From positions 20,858,940 through 20,922,939 of the forward strand of contig NC_052621.1 in the NCBI RefSeq assembly GCF_016545825.1: a stretch of 64,000 nt of DNA. The letters are read 5' to 3'. The position numbers and the translations under genes are program-made. The notes beneath the pieces are model-generated. The model was not told where the DNA came from and made no database searches. It worked only from the letters and a program-made list of their open reading frames with translations. Positions 35,144-46,846 of this stretch are shown in pieces. This DNA is from Eucalyptus grandis (Eukaryota; Streptophyta; Magnoliopsida; Myrtales; Myrtaceae). Numbering within the stretch: the first letter of the stretch is position 1; every line of letters starts with the position of its first letter.

Positions 35144-37256
35144 TGTTGACACCTCATTTTTAATTAGGTTAATTTTATTTTGTTAAGTTTTTATTTTATT
35201 TCGGATAAATAAGATAATTAATAAACACACCAAAAACAAAAACAAAAGCCCAGCCCTTTTTCTTTCCCTTTCTCTTCCCCCTCCGCGTGGCCCATGTGGC
35301 CCATTTTCCTTCACCCTTGGCCCGGCCCCTTTTCTCTCTTCTTCTTCCTCCCGTCTTCTTCTTCCTCGCCGCTTGCATCTCACGCACGGTGGCGGCGACG
35401 CGCGCAAGGACCTGCCTACGGCCGAGGAGTGTAGGGGCGACGTCGGCCGGAGGGGATAAGATCGCAGCGCCTTTAATGCCGAGCGAGCCACCGGAAAGCT
35501 CGATGGGACACCGGTTCAGCCGAGCGGAACCGGTGGGCAAGCCGGAGGCGGCGACCGAGCCCTCCGTCGACCGGAGTTCCTTCGCCTATAAATAGGTGGC
35601 CACAAGCATCGTTGGAGGCGTGGCGAGCTCGGAGATCCTTCACTGAGAGACATTGGGAAGGGTTGAAGGGCGAGCGCAGGATAGAGCTCGAGTCGCAAGC
35701 TCAGCCCGCCTTCCACCGAGAGACTTCGGGGAAGGCCGGCGGCGAGTGACTTCGAGAAGGTCAGATCCGGCCGGTGGAGGCTCGGATCTGGCCTGAGTGA
35801 GGAGAAATCAAGGCCGAGGAGGGTCCGGCCGGGTAGATCTGGTTTTTTTTGCTGCTGTTGTTGCCGCCGGACATCGTGCCGCAGCCGTTCGCCTCAGTCC
35901 CGACGCCGTTGCTTCGACGGCTTGTTGCCGTGCCCCACCTGCGAAGCCGTTGCCGTGATCGGTCCGCCGACGCCGCGCCAGATCGGGAAACCGAGTTGCC
36001 CTGACCCACCACTATCCGGATGCCGTCGCCACGAACAGGTAGTGTTACCGCCACCGCCGCGCGCGTTGTCGCCATAGTTTCCCCCTCCGCAGTCCAACCT
36101 CGCCGCTACCATCGCCGCCGCCGCCGCCGCCGTTGCCGCCGCCGCCGCCGCCGCGCCGCCCCGTCCCTGTCATGCCTCGGCGCCGCGATTCGGGAACCCA
36201 AGGGTCGCAACCCCGGTTGTCGGGTCGGACCGGATCGGAACCGGGTAGGATTCCACGATTGCGGGCGCGGCGGAAGACCGGGTCGCGATTCGGATCCGGT
36301 CGGGTAGGGATCGCAGGAGCCGGGTCGCGGAACGGGTCGTGGACCCGGTCGTCGCGGGCCGGGCGGCGTCCCCAAACGCCCCGCCATGGCGTCGTTTTAA
36401 CGAAATTAAAAAAAAAAGAAGTTAAAAAATGAAAAATGAAGCCGGGCCGCAACGCGGGCCCATCCGCATTTGTCGCGGGACCCGGGTCGGACCCAACCCG
36501 CGGATCCGACCCGAGTCGGTTTTATTTTATTATTTTAATATAAAATAATAAATATTTTATTTTCAAAAAAATCAAATCAAAATAAAAAAGTGTTTTATTT
36601 TCGAAAAAATATTAAAAATGTCGAAAAATGTTTTATTTTCTAAAAATCGAGAAAATCAAAAAATAATTTATTTTCCAAAAATATTAAAAATATTAAAAAT
36701 ATTTTATTTTCCGAAAAATAAAAAATCAAAAATATTTCATATTTTCCAAAAATGCCAAAAATCCAAAAAAAGCCAAAAATTCATGAAAAAGCCAAAAATT
36801 TCAGAAAAAGCCAAAAAGGACTTGTATTTTTCCAAAAAAAAAAATCAAAAAATCCCTTTTATGTCCAAAAATGAGAAAAGACTCAAAAATGTTTTTCCTC
36901 CAAAAATGTATGGAAAAATCCCTCAAAATCCAAAAAGCCTTAGGGTTTAAACAAGATTAGGTACCGAAAGGGCATTAGTGATTAACTAGTGTAATCAAGT
37001 CCCCGATCCTAATTTCTCTGCGCAGAGCGAGTATTTCTCCCGATACTTCGCTTAGGGTTTCTAATCGACCCACCCCAAACCGATTAGTGGCGACTCCATT
37101 TTAAAATTAATTTATAGGTTAAAAACTCAAACTATTAAGTCGTGAATTGGCGGACTTGGGAGAGTCCGGGCATAATAAATTCAGCCGAGCCATTAGCCTC
37201 CTTAGGCGTTCGTACCGATTGCGGGCGCCAAAAAAAAAAAAAGAGAGGTCGCGACG
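35144..37256 (+). repeat. Ogre-2 5' LTR
   Basis: Matches 51975-54135 with many small indels. A GC-rich front half with CCG runs is followed by an AT-rich tract of repeated CAAAAA/TTTTATTTTC elements (about 36520-36930). Frames at 36045-36452 and similar are compositional artefacts. Confidence 0.93.
35587..35594 (+). promoter_or_regulatory. TATA box of Ogre-2 5' LTR
   Basis: TATAAATA in CCTATAAATAGGTGGCC; identical in the 3' LTR at 52418-52425. A transcription start would be expected about 30 bases downstream. Confidence 0.7.
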
Positions 37257-37259
37257 GCC

Positions 37260-37278
37260 TGGCGACTCCGCCGGGGAC
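37260..37278 (+). other. Ogre-2 primer-binding site
   Basis: TGGCGACTCCGCCGGGGAC, one base different from the Ogre-1 site and three bases from the LTR end. Confidence 0.75.
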
Positions 37279-37817
37279 TTTGAGGACTTAGGCCTTTATG
37301 TCTTGTTTAATATCTTTACCGACTTAGGTTTTTTTTTATGCAGTCGTGGTAATGGCTTAGTTTTTTTTTTTTTAATCTTGCTTAAAAACAAATTATCTTG
37401 TGATTATAAACTGTTGTGCATGCTTTACTGCTTTTTAAACACTACACATGGCACACACAACCCGCCGTCGGACCCGGGCCGCCATAGGATTTCTAGGATG
37501 GTGTTAAGAAAGATACGACCTCGAACGCGAGACTGCGATGTAGAGGTTGCCTTTCTTTTCCCGAATTTCTTAGCCGAGATTAGGAGGGTATGTCGCTAAC
37601 GCGAGACCGCGACGGGCGGATATCCTTTTAATCTCACCAATCCTTCGAGTTAGAAATCGAGCCGCACATCCCATCTCGTATGTCTTTGTGCTTGCCATTT
37701 TATTTAAAAGCAAAGTGATTTCTTTACTTTTACTTAGTCTTTTCGGCTCATGGCAAAATAGGGTCGTTGTGTATTTCCCTTCCTTATATGCGATGGGAAG
37801 ATTTGATATCCAGTTCA
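37279..37817 (+). other. Ogre-2 5' leader
   Basis: Untranslated; two CGCGAGAC(C/T)GCGA motifs near 37525 and 37600. No gene is seen. Confidence 0.55.
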
Positions 37818-38960
37818 TTCCTACCCCAAAGAGAGAGCTTCTCGATGGTGGAAGCAAAGATTAGATCAACCCGGCCAAGAGTGCGTCAAATCAAGAATCG
37901 GTCATCTCCTCCCATTGCTCCAAATCAATATCCACTGGGGTCATGCAAGCACTACCACATTTCCGGTGCCCCGAAACATCCACCTTCATGTTCGGCAAAT
38001 TTGAACCGACTCCGACTTAGAAGAGTACGCCCGCCATAGGAATGCCCCCGGGAAGCGAGCTTGTCAAGCCAATCGGCATTGACCCCGTGGTTAGTCTATC
38101 ACGGTTTCTAAAAATCATTCGGTAAGAGAAATTGTTCAAGCCAACAATAATGCTTTTCCGCTATCATCTTTAACCGAATGCTTTGAAAAACAGTCAATGA
38201 CCCAAAAAGCCAAGATCTTCCTCTTAGCATTCTTTGGTTTTATTATCTTTCCCCATCGAAAGAATGCTATAGATCCTTCAATCACATGGGTGATAAATCA
38301 AGTCATTTTGGAGCAGGATATGTGAATATGGTTTTAGCCGAAACGTTTTATCCCTTAATCGTTTCAAGGACCAAAAAAAAAAAAATCATGAGGGCCGCTC
38401 CAGTAAATTTTACAAATGTGGTTCTTTTCCCATATCAAAGGATTTGGGCACCTCATGCAAATATTTGAAATCAACGAGTTTAAACACCCATTGCAAAAGT
38501 TTCAAATCTTGGAAAAATATTCTCCCAATGAAGAGTATTCTCGATGGATTAACTTGCTAAAAACCCGGTCCCCGAGACATTCCTATGGCGAGCTAAATGG
38601 TTCATTGCAGGAGAGGCGCGCTTTGCGCTTAATTATTACAACCCCATCCCGTTTGTTGGGCCTCTCCGGAGCTACCTCATATTATCCATATAGGGTGGCT
38701 CGTCAAGACATGGGTCCTTCAAGAAGTCCCGCCACCACTCAAATCAGGATTGTTCCGAATCTTTTCACCCGTACGGACTACAACTACTTGGAGGAGATCC
38801 GCATAATTCAGAACGCATGGAGTAGATGTCACACGAAAAGATTGTTGTGCCTGAAGGTTAAAGGAACAAGAAAAAGTTCATCATGCATCAACATTCTACA
38901 TCCTCAACCATATAATTCCCAAGGAGTTGCAACCAAGAATCCCCGATGTAGTTGATAAAC
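37818..38960 (+). pseudogene. Ogre-2 ORF1 remnant, DUF7745-like
   Basis: Pieces in several frames align with Ogre-1 ORF1: QALPHFRCPETSTF near 37945, then SQSVTQKAKIF- and YVNMVLAETF-like blocks near 38190-38350. The longest open piece (38416-38955) has FSHIKGFGHLM, GLSGATSYYPYRVA and FTRTDYNYLEEIRII. Stops and one-base shifts break it throughout. Confidence 0.75.
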
Positions 38961-39308
38961 TTACCCCGCAAGGGCGAATCGAATCTCTTGAAAAGAGCTT
39001 GAGACCAACAAGAGACACGTATCGAAGTTAGTATGAAGAAGCAAGCGGCTTCACAAGACCGGAGCTTCCCATCGCATATAAAATGGGCAGTGGGACTTTT
39101 GATGTGAATATTCCTAATGTTAATATCTAGGGTCGTTTTGACTTGTGTAAAAAGCCCTTTTGGCATTGTATAAATCTCCCGCTAATAAATAAAAATGACG
39201 TGACCCTTGCCATGGGCCGTTGTTCCATACGTTTCCGGCTTACGTTCTCTCCATTTTCTTTATGCAGAAATCACATCATAGTCGTATTCGCCAAATCCAA
39301 AAGATAGA

Positions 39309-40973
39309 ATGGCCGAAGAAAATGTACCAAGCCGTGTCGAGATTATGGAAAGTGAAATGAAGCAAGTCTTCAATGTGCTCAAAGAACTCTCAAAGCGTAT
39401 AGATTCCATCCAAGGCAAATTGGCTCCCGCCCCAGCCTCAATCGAAGTATTGTTACCACAATCGTCTACCCGAGGTGATCAAGGAAGAGATACCGATGAT
39501 AACATGCCCGAATTGGAGGAGGATACGCACCAAATCGTAGTCGAGAAAGCAAAGCCCAATAGTTTGTCTAAGATCGAACATGACAAACGCCTTGAGAAGC
39601 TTGAAGAGAGGCTAAGACAATTGCAGTGGCCTTCAAGATCCTACTCCAAATGACCTCTCCATCTACTCTAAGGTCAAAATGCCGGAAAAATTCAAAATGC
39701 CCGAGTTCGAGAAATACGATGGCACGACCGCCCAAGAGCTCACTTGCAGATGTATTTGGTCCGAATGACCCAAGACGTTAATAATGAACCTTTAATGATC
39801 CAAGCTTGTTCCAAGTCAAGCCCGTAAGTCCCGCCGAGAGGTGGTACATCAAAAAGAACATAAACCTCATTGAGACATGGAGTGAAGCAAGTGAAGCATT
39901 CCTCAAAAGACAAATTCATAATGGACATTACCCCTTCTCGTGAGGATCTCGATCGCACGGAAAAGAAAAAGCAAGAATCCTTCAAAGAATATGCTATTAG
40001 ATGGAGGAATCTCGCCGCCGTATCAGTCCGGAGCTAACCGACTTTGAATTGAGAAAATGTTCATCAAAACCTCCTTTTGAATACCGCAATCGGATGGTGA
40101 CTACGATCGCTGAATCATTCAATCAACTCATTCCAAAGGGGGAGAGCGATTGAGATTGAGACAGTTTAAGGGATGGTGGTTCACCGAGCCTCGCACTGCT
40201 AGCGTAAGGCTCAACATGAAAAAGATAAAGAATCCTTGATCGATGTCAATGCCACCTACACCGCAAACACCGGTCACCTCCCAACTGCTCGTACGAGCAC
40301 AGCCAACAAATGACTAATAGCCGTCCACCCCGGGCCGCTACAACAACCGAAGACAATTCACTCCGCTTCCCGGATCTCCCTCCTGTGTTTTGGCAATCCT
40401 TCAAACAAGAGCCTCCTTTCAACCGAACCAAGACGACCTAACGTTGAAAGCTTCTCCAGCTATGACCCGTCCAAAAAATGTGACTATCACATGGGAGAAG
40501 TAGGCCATTCAACTAATGAGTGTTTTGTCCTTAAGCATCGAATCCAGAACCTGCTGGATACTAAGGCCTTCTCATTCCAAACCGCGAAGCCGAATGTCCA
40601 AAGCAATCCGCTCCCTGATCATGCTGGCAAAGTAAACATGATATTCAGTTCTAAAGCCGGTCAAATCAGAAATGTCAATGCACATATGGTCGACATCTAT
40701 CGAGGGCTAGTAGAAATCGGGTATTATCCGGGCAATGAAATACCGCCTTTCGCAATAATGGAGGAAAGGGTATTAAGAATGATAGAGGCCGGAATAATTG
40801 TGCACGCCGGCCACGCCAACATAGTTTCTACCATATCCCAAGTCCTCATCAATTGGGAGGAAGAATTTGCAGCACTAAATGCGGAAAAGGAGAAGAAGGA
40901 CTCAACCTCACCTGAGAGCGTCTTTGAAAGGAAGGAAGCCATTGTTCAAGCATCAACAATGAAACAGCTATAG
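39309..40973 (+). pseudogene. Ogre-2 gag
   Basis: ATG 39309 opens a coiled-coil N-terminus (EIMESEMKQVFNVLKELSKR) that resembles the start of Ogre-1 gag. The gag core between 39650 and 40440 is in shifting frames (KFKMPEFEKYDG near 39690). The knuckle-like CDYHMGEVGHSTNEC begins near 40470, and the downstream open frame 40491-40973 (QIRNVNAHMVDIYRGLVEIGYYPG) matches the Ogre-1 gag-pro linker. Multiple frameshifts. Confidence 0.8.
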
Positions 40974-42316
40974 TCATCGAGATTCCCAACCTTACAAATA
41001 CAAGTACAACAATGCGGTACCATGGTCTTATGACCTTGATGTTGGTTTAGTCACAAGATCCGGGCGAACCTATGCTCAAGCAAATACTCGCCCGCTAAGC
41101 CCGTCACGATGAAGAAGCCAAGGAGTTTTTGGCCGTAGTTAAGGCTAGTGAATATAATGTGGTGGAACAAGTTACGAAAGTCACCAAAGACAAATCTCTC
41201 TCGCTGGAATTGCTTCGGACATCCGTCAAGCACCGAAATCCCTCATGAAAGTATTAAGTGAAGTACATGTTCCCCGAAACGATTGAGCATGACAAACTCG
41301 AGGAATTTGTCGGTACCATCCTTCTAAAGGATCAAATGGCATTTTCTCGATGAAGAAATTCCCGAGGAGGGTAGAGAACACACCAAAGGTCTCTACATAT
41401 CGAGTCAAGTGCAACGCATCTCACGTCGCTCGAGTGCCGATTGACAATGGATCTGCTCTTAACATATGTCCACTAGCAACACTGTCGCCTTAAAATAGAA
41501 AGATCATGGATCCAAGTACCCAAGACTTCTGTTCGAGCATTCGATGGAACAAAGAAGGAAACGGTGGGAGAGATCGAGCTTGACATTCAAATTGGCCCAA
41601 CCATATTCAAAATTTTGTTCCAAGTGATGGATATCCCCACTGCGTTTAATTTCCTCCTAGGGCGCCCATGGATACACGTCGCAGAGCAAAGACCTTCGAG
41701 CCTCCACCAAAGTGTGAAGTTCGTGGTCGGAGGAAAACGATCACGGTCCGAGGAGAAGAAGATCACCGCATCTACCACGAGACGGCCATTCCTTATGTTG
41801 AACCTAGTGACAAGAGCGAAGCTAGCTATCAATCGTTTGAGCTCGTGTCTACTATACACGAAACTCGAGGGACTTTGCCCCTCGTCCCCGAGATATCAAG
41901 TGCTGCAATCATGGTAGGAAAAATCATGGTAGGACACGGTTTCCTCCCAGACAAGGGCTTGGTAGGAGAGGCCAGGGGGCATTCGTCAGCCTATTGAAGC
42001 TCTGAGAAGACCCTATACTATCGGTTTGGGATATTCCCGATAGAAAATCAAAGAAAAAGTCGGCCTTGTATATCCCCGTCTCGAGGAAACTTTCCCGGGC
42101 CCAACCAAGATGATGCATGAGGAAGAGGAAGTGGATACTCCAAAATGGTTCAACCCCGAAAGCGTGAAATTGCCCATAATCCAGGAAGACACAACTTGGC
42201 CCTCACTTGAGAAAGAAGGGCCAGATGATGTGACCTCCATGTTCGGGGACATTTTCATAGGTGCCATTGAGGAAGAGCAATTAGAAGAGACATGTGATAA
42301 CTTCTCGTTCATCTAG
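40974..42316 (+). pseudogene. Ogre-2 protease region
   Basis: Linker and protease are in broken frames. A DNGSALNICP-like segment lies near 41440-41475, LLGRPWIH near 41660, and the HGFLPDKGLV G-patch remnant near 41935-41960. The tail frame 42110-42316 (MMHEEEEVDT...DIFIGAIEEE) corresponds to the end of the Ogre-1 gag-pro frame. Non-functional as written. Confidence 0.78.
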
Positions 42317-43099
42317 CTTTGACACCAAGTCGAAGAATTACGCGAGACTGTACACCATTTGACAGAAAACTTCGCTCAAGCCACCCGTGCATTCCGTTCT
42401 CGTCACAATGAGGAGCTGGTGGTAAATGAAGAGGACCCTACTGACACGACCTGGCAAGGGGCACGGCTACCCTTATCCCCAAGAAGCACTCGGCCATATT
42501 CGCCCCTTCCTAAATCAATGACCATTATTTTCCCCATCCTCCTAGAGCAAGGAATAATTGGCAGAGAATTGAACCATCCTACCCCCGAGTACTTCATTGA
42601 TTATGATCCATCCAAACAATGTGATTACCATTCAGGGGAATTAGGACACTCGCTAGATGATTGCACCATCCTGAGAGACAAGGTCCAAGATCTTTTGGAT
42701 GCTGGGGTATTCACGTTCCGCTCTCCATGGCTGTGTTTTGGCAATGATCACCTCCTCGTGGTACCCATCACCCGTACCATGTTCCCTGAGCATGCTAAGG
42801 AGGCGCATAAAGGAGAAGCAATCATAGACACTTTGGGCCAACCAAGTGGTAAATTTGACTACTATGTCAATTATTCGATTCCCCAAAGTTTCTATGATCA
42901 TCACCACAACATCGTCCCTGATGGATGGGGAGACGTGGATGATCTGAAATCTACAAAGCCGGGAGCACAAGGAGACGTGGATGATCTGAAATCCACAAAG
43001 CCGGGAGCACAAGGAGACGTGGTTGGCAGCTGGTATGAAGACTTCTTCGTGGGCGCTATCAACGAGGAACCGTCAGAGGAAATGGGTGCAGCCCGCTGA
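42317..43099 (+). CDS. Ogre-2 extra zinc-knuckle segment before RT
   Basis: A 246-residue open frame (from 42359), absent at this place in Ogre-1. It has SPLPKSMTIIF, YDPSKQCDYHSGELGHSLDDC and KVQDLLDAGVFTF, which resemble the gag C-terminus (CDYHMGEVGHSTNEC, IQNLLDTKAFSF). It continues with IDTLGQPSGKFDYYVNYS and VPDGWGDVDD, which match the Ogre-1 post-protease tail. A 42-bp unit encoding GDVDDLKSTKPGAQ is tandemly duplicated at about 42930-43013. It looks like a partial duplication of the gag-pro tail lacking protease. Function unknown. Confidence 0.6.
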
Positions 43100-43559
43100 G
43101 TAGAATCCTTTAACTCCTTTGCATACTCCCTACGTGGGAGCTTGTACATATTTCTTAAAGTCTGGCTTGTTCTGTTTTCAACAACAGTTCCACTCAAGGA
43201 ACTATTTTTTGAAACCACCATGTAAATCCGTCTACTAATAAATAAAGTTGAAAACATTTTGAGGGCATGAGGAGACACACCAAACCGGCCCGTTGATGAT
43301 AGCCAGCCGTCAAATGAAAGAAGAAATCTGAGGCCCAGGTCTCCTCATGTGTCATTGTCTTTAATCTTTAAAAGCAATTTATCACATTTTCAAAAGAAAG
43401 AAGCATGCATGCTACTAACCTTATTTGTTCCCTTAGCCTATCTACTCTATGACACAGAATAATATAGCGGCAAAGTAGGGTATGGGAACGGTCCAAACCA
43501 GCACCGTAAGTAGCCATGATAGCAATTTCGATGACTCGATGATGATTTTGATGATTCCG

Positions 43560-45570
43560 ACGAAATTCAATGGAATTGGAAGCGCCACGAAGAAGCAAGG
43601 CCCCCTACTATCGAAGACACCATCATTGTCAATTTAGGCAGCATTGTAAGATCCAAGGGAGATAAAGATTGGCGCGAACCTTCCCCAAGAAGAAGCTGCA
43701 AGCTTAATTGCCCTCCTAAAGAGATATCAAGATGTATTCGCATGGTCTTATGCCGATATGCCGTGCCTTGATCCAATGATCGTGGAGCATAGCTTGCCAA
43801 CCAACCCCGATGTGGCTCCTAAGAAGCAGCGGCTAAGAAGAGCTAAGCCCGAATTGTCAAAAAAGATTGAAGAAGAAGTAATGAAGCTCCCTGGTAGAGG
43901 CTTCCTCGAAGTCTCGCAATATCCTAGTTGGGTGGCAAACATTGTACCAAGAAGAAGAAAGATGGTCGAATCCGGATTTGTGTCGACTACCGTGATTTGA
44001 ACAAAGCAAGCCCAAAGGATGATTTCCCACTACCTCACATAGACGTTCTTGTGGATAGTACCGCTGGATTCAAACTTTCTCTTTCATGGATGGGTTCTCG
44101 AGATACAACCAAATAAAAATGAAGGAGGAAGACAAGGAAAAGACGGCATTCATTACTCCATGGGGAACTTTTCACTATAAGGTCATGCCTTTTGGCCCGA
44201 AAAACGCCGGAGCAACTTACCAACGTGCCATGGTCACCCTTTTCCATGACATGATGCATAAAGAAATTGAAGTATATGTCGATGACATGATCGCAAAACC
44301 AGACATGGAGAAGACCATGTGAAGACCCTGGAAAAATTATTCGATCGACTTCGCCGGTTCAAGTTGCGCTTGAACCCAAGAAATGTGTGTTCGGGGCAAC
44401 CTCGGCAAATTACTTGATTCATTGTGAGCTGTAAAGGGATAGAAGTGGACCCGTCAAAAACTAAAGCGATATTTGAGATGCCTCCTCCTCGACCGTGAAA
44501 GAAGTCCGGAGCCTCCCCGGGAAGATTAAATTACATTGCGCGATTCATTTCCCAGCTTTCCGAAAGCTGCAAAACCTTTCTTTAAACTTCTCAAAAAGAT
44601 GCACAAATCGAATGGGATGATGACTGCCGACCGGCGTTTGAAAATTTGAAGCGGTACCCGATCAAACCCCGGTTTTAGTACCCCGACTCAGACACCCTTT
44701 GACCTCTACCTTACCATCAACAAGTGAATCCCTAGGTGCAATGTTGGCACGTAAAGGACCCCATGATGGGAAGGAACGAGCCATTTACTATTTGAGTAAA
44801 AAATTCACCACATCGAACAAAACTACTCCAAATCGAAAAGACCCGTGCTGCATTGGTATGGGTGTTGCATGACTCCGGCAAGTATACCTTGCATTACCGA
44901 CATTCCTTGTAATCGAGAGTGACCCAATCAAGTATTTGCTTGGTTGCCCGGCCTTGGTGGGAAAATTGGCCAAATGGCAAATCCTAATCTAAGAATTTGA
45001 CATCCGTGTGATGTCGCAAAAATCAGTTAAAGGTCGGGTGATTGCCGATATGTTAGCAGATTGCCCTAAAGAAGTAGGCGATGATCATTCCCGATGACCG
45101 AATCTCAGCAAGAGAAGAGGACACGTGGACTATGTTTTTTGATGGAGCTGTAAATTTGTCGTTCAGCACCGGGCGGTCTTGATATCCCCAAATGGGCAAC
45201 ATTATCCCGTGGCTGCAAAACTGATGTTTCCATGCACCAACAATATAGCCGAATATGAAGCATGCATCCTCGGCCTACAAGCGGCTATTGGAATGGAAGT
45301 GTCAAAACTAAAAGTGTTCGGTGACTCCGCCTTAATTATCCTCCAGATTGTGGGTGAGTGGGAGACAAGAGACACCAAACTAGTGCCTTATCACGACTAC
45401 TTGGAAGAATTGGTAGAAGAGTTCCAGACATCTCATTTGAATACCTACCTAGAATCCGTAACCGGCTTTTCGATGCACTAGCAACACTATCATCCATGTT
45501 ACAAGTAGCAAAGGGGTTAGAAGTAGAGCCTTTGAAAATTGAAGTCTTGACAAGACAGCCCACCGCATGA
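43560..45570 (+). pseudogene. Ogre-2 RT, RNase H and archaeal-type RNase H
   Basis: RT motifs appear in successive frames: LPTNPDVAPKKQRLRRAKPEL (43758 on), ICVDYRDLNKASPKDDFPLP (about 43970), FGPKNAGATYQ and the catalytic YVDDMIAKP (about 44275). RNase H pieces run from 44700 to 45060. The second RNase H begins near 45135 with FFDGAVNLS and continues NIAEYEA and VFGDSALI (45179-45481). Many one-base deletions relative to Ogre-1. Confidence 0.82.
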
Positions 45571-45599
45571 CTATAATCAAGAACCCGATGGGAAACCTG

Positions 45600-46846
45600 G
45601 TATTATGACATCATGAAATACATCCAAAAGCAAAGGAATTCCCTAAAGAAAGCACTCCCTCCGATCGAAAATACCTTATGAAAATGGCTTCGAGGTTCTT
45701 CGTCGCCGGTGAAAATTTATACAAAAGATCATATAACTCGCCCTCGCTAAGGTGTGTGGATGCAAACGAAGCCACACAAATAATGCAAGAAATACATGGG
45801 GGAGTATGTGGTCCTCACATGAATGGACGTATGTTGGCCAAGAAAATAATGAGATTGGGTTATTACTGGTTCCCCTTAGAGAGCGATTGTGCTCACCATG
45901 TGCGAAGCTGTCATCGTTGTCAGATCCACGGGGACAAGATAAATGTCCCTCCAACTGAATTGCACGCTTATTCGAGCCGTGGCCATTTTCAATGTGGGGC
46001 ATTGATGTGATTGGCCCAATCAATCCAAAGGCATCAAATGGGCACCGGTTCATTTTGGTCGCATCGACTACTTCTCAAAATGGATCGAGGCCGCATCCTA
46101 TGCAAGCGTAATCGCACGAAACGTTATGAAATTCATCGACGTGACATAATCGCCCGTTATGGCGTACCGGAAGCTATCATCACCGACAATGGGTCGAACC
46201 TGAACAACAAGTTGATTGATCAATTGTTTTCTAAGTTCAAAATCCAGCATCTGAACTCGTCCCCTTATCGTCCACAAATGAATGGAGCCGTGGAAGCCGC
46301 CAACAAGAACATCAAGAAAATCCTATCCAAGACAGCTGAAAACTACCGCGATCGGCATGAGAGGTTACCTTTGCACTAACAAAGCATATCGAACTCGATT
46401 CGAACCTCCACGGGGCAACGCCTTTTTCCCCGGTTTACGGCATGGAGGCGGTTTTGCTCGTGGAAGTAGAAATCCCGTCCCCGCGAATTTTATCCCAAAG
46501 TGTGGGATTGTCCAAGGAAGAATGGACGCAACAAAGGCTCGAACAACTGAATATGGTCGACGAAAAACGACCGAAAGCCCTCTCGTCATGGTCGTGTTAC
46601 CAACAAAGGGTAGCTCGATCATTCAATCAAAAGGTACGACCCAAGCACTTCGAGGTAAATGAGCTAGTCTTGAGAAAGACGCCGCCAATCTTTCCAGAGC
46701 TCGGAGGCAAGTTCGCCCCAAATTACAAGGGTCCTTATGTAATAAAGAAGATACTCCCCCGGAGGAGCCTTGATTCGATCGAAATGGATGGGCGGGAATT
46801 CTCCAAACCAGTTAATTCCGATGCTGTAAAAAAGTACTACCCTTAA
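45600..46846 (+). pseudogene. Ogre-2 integrase
   Basis: Zinc-binding region HGGVCGPHMNGRMLAKK...CHRCQ in frame 45678-46010. The core continues in other frames (RRDIIARYGVPEAIITDNGSNLNN, NGAVEAANKNIKK at about 46135-46320). The C-terminal GPYVIKKI segment is in frame 46442-46846. The catalytic D and E residues are readable but lie in different frames. Confidence 0.82.

Noticed and set aside
35183..36452. Long Ala/Arg/Pro-rich frames (also 52014-53331)
   Set aside because: They are GC-rich LTR sequence of Ogre-2 with runs of CCG; no domain and no conservation of frame between the two LTRs.
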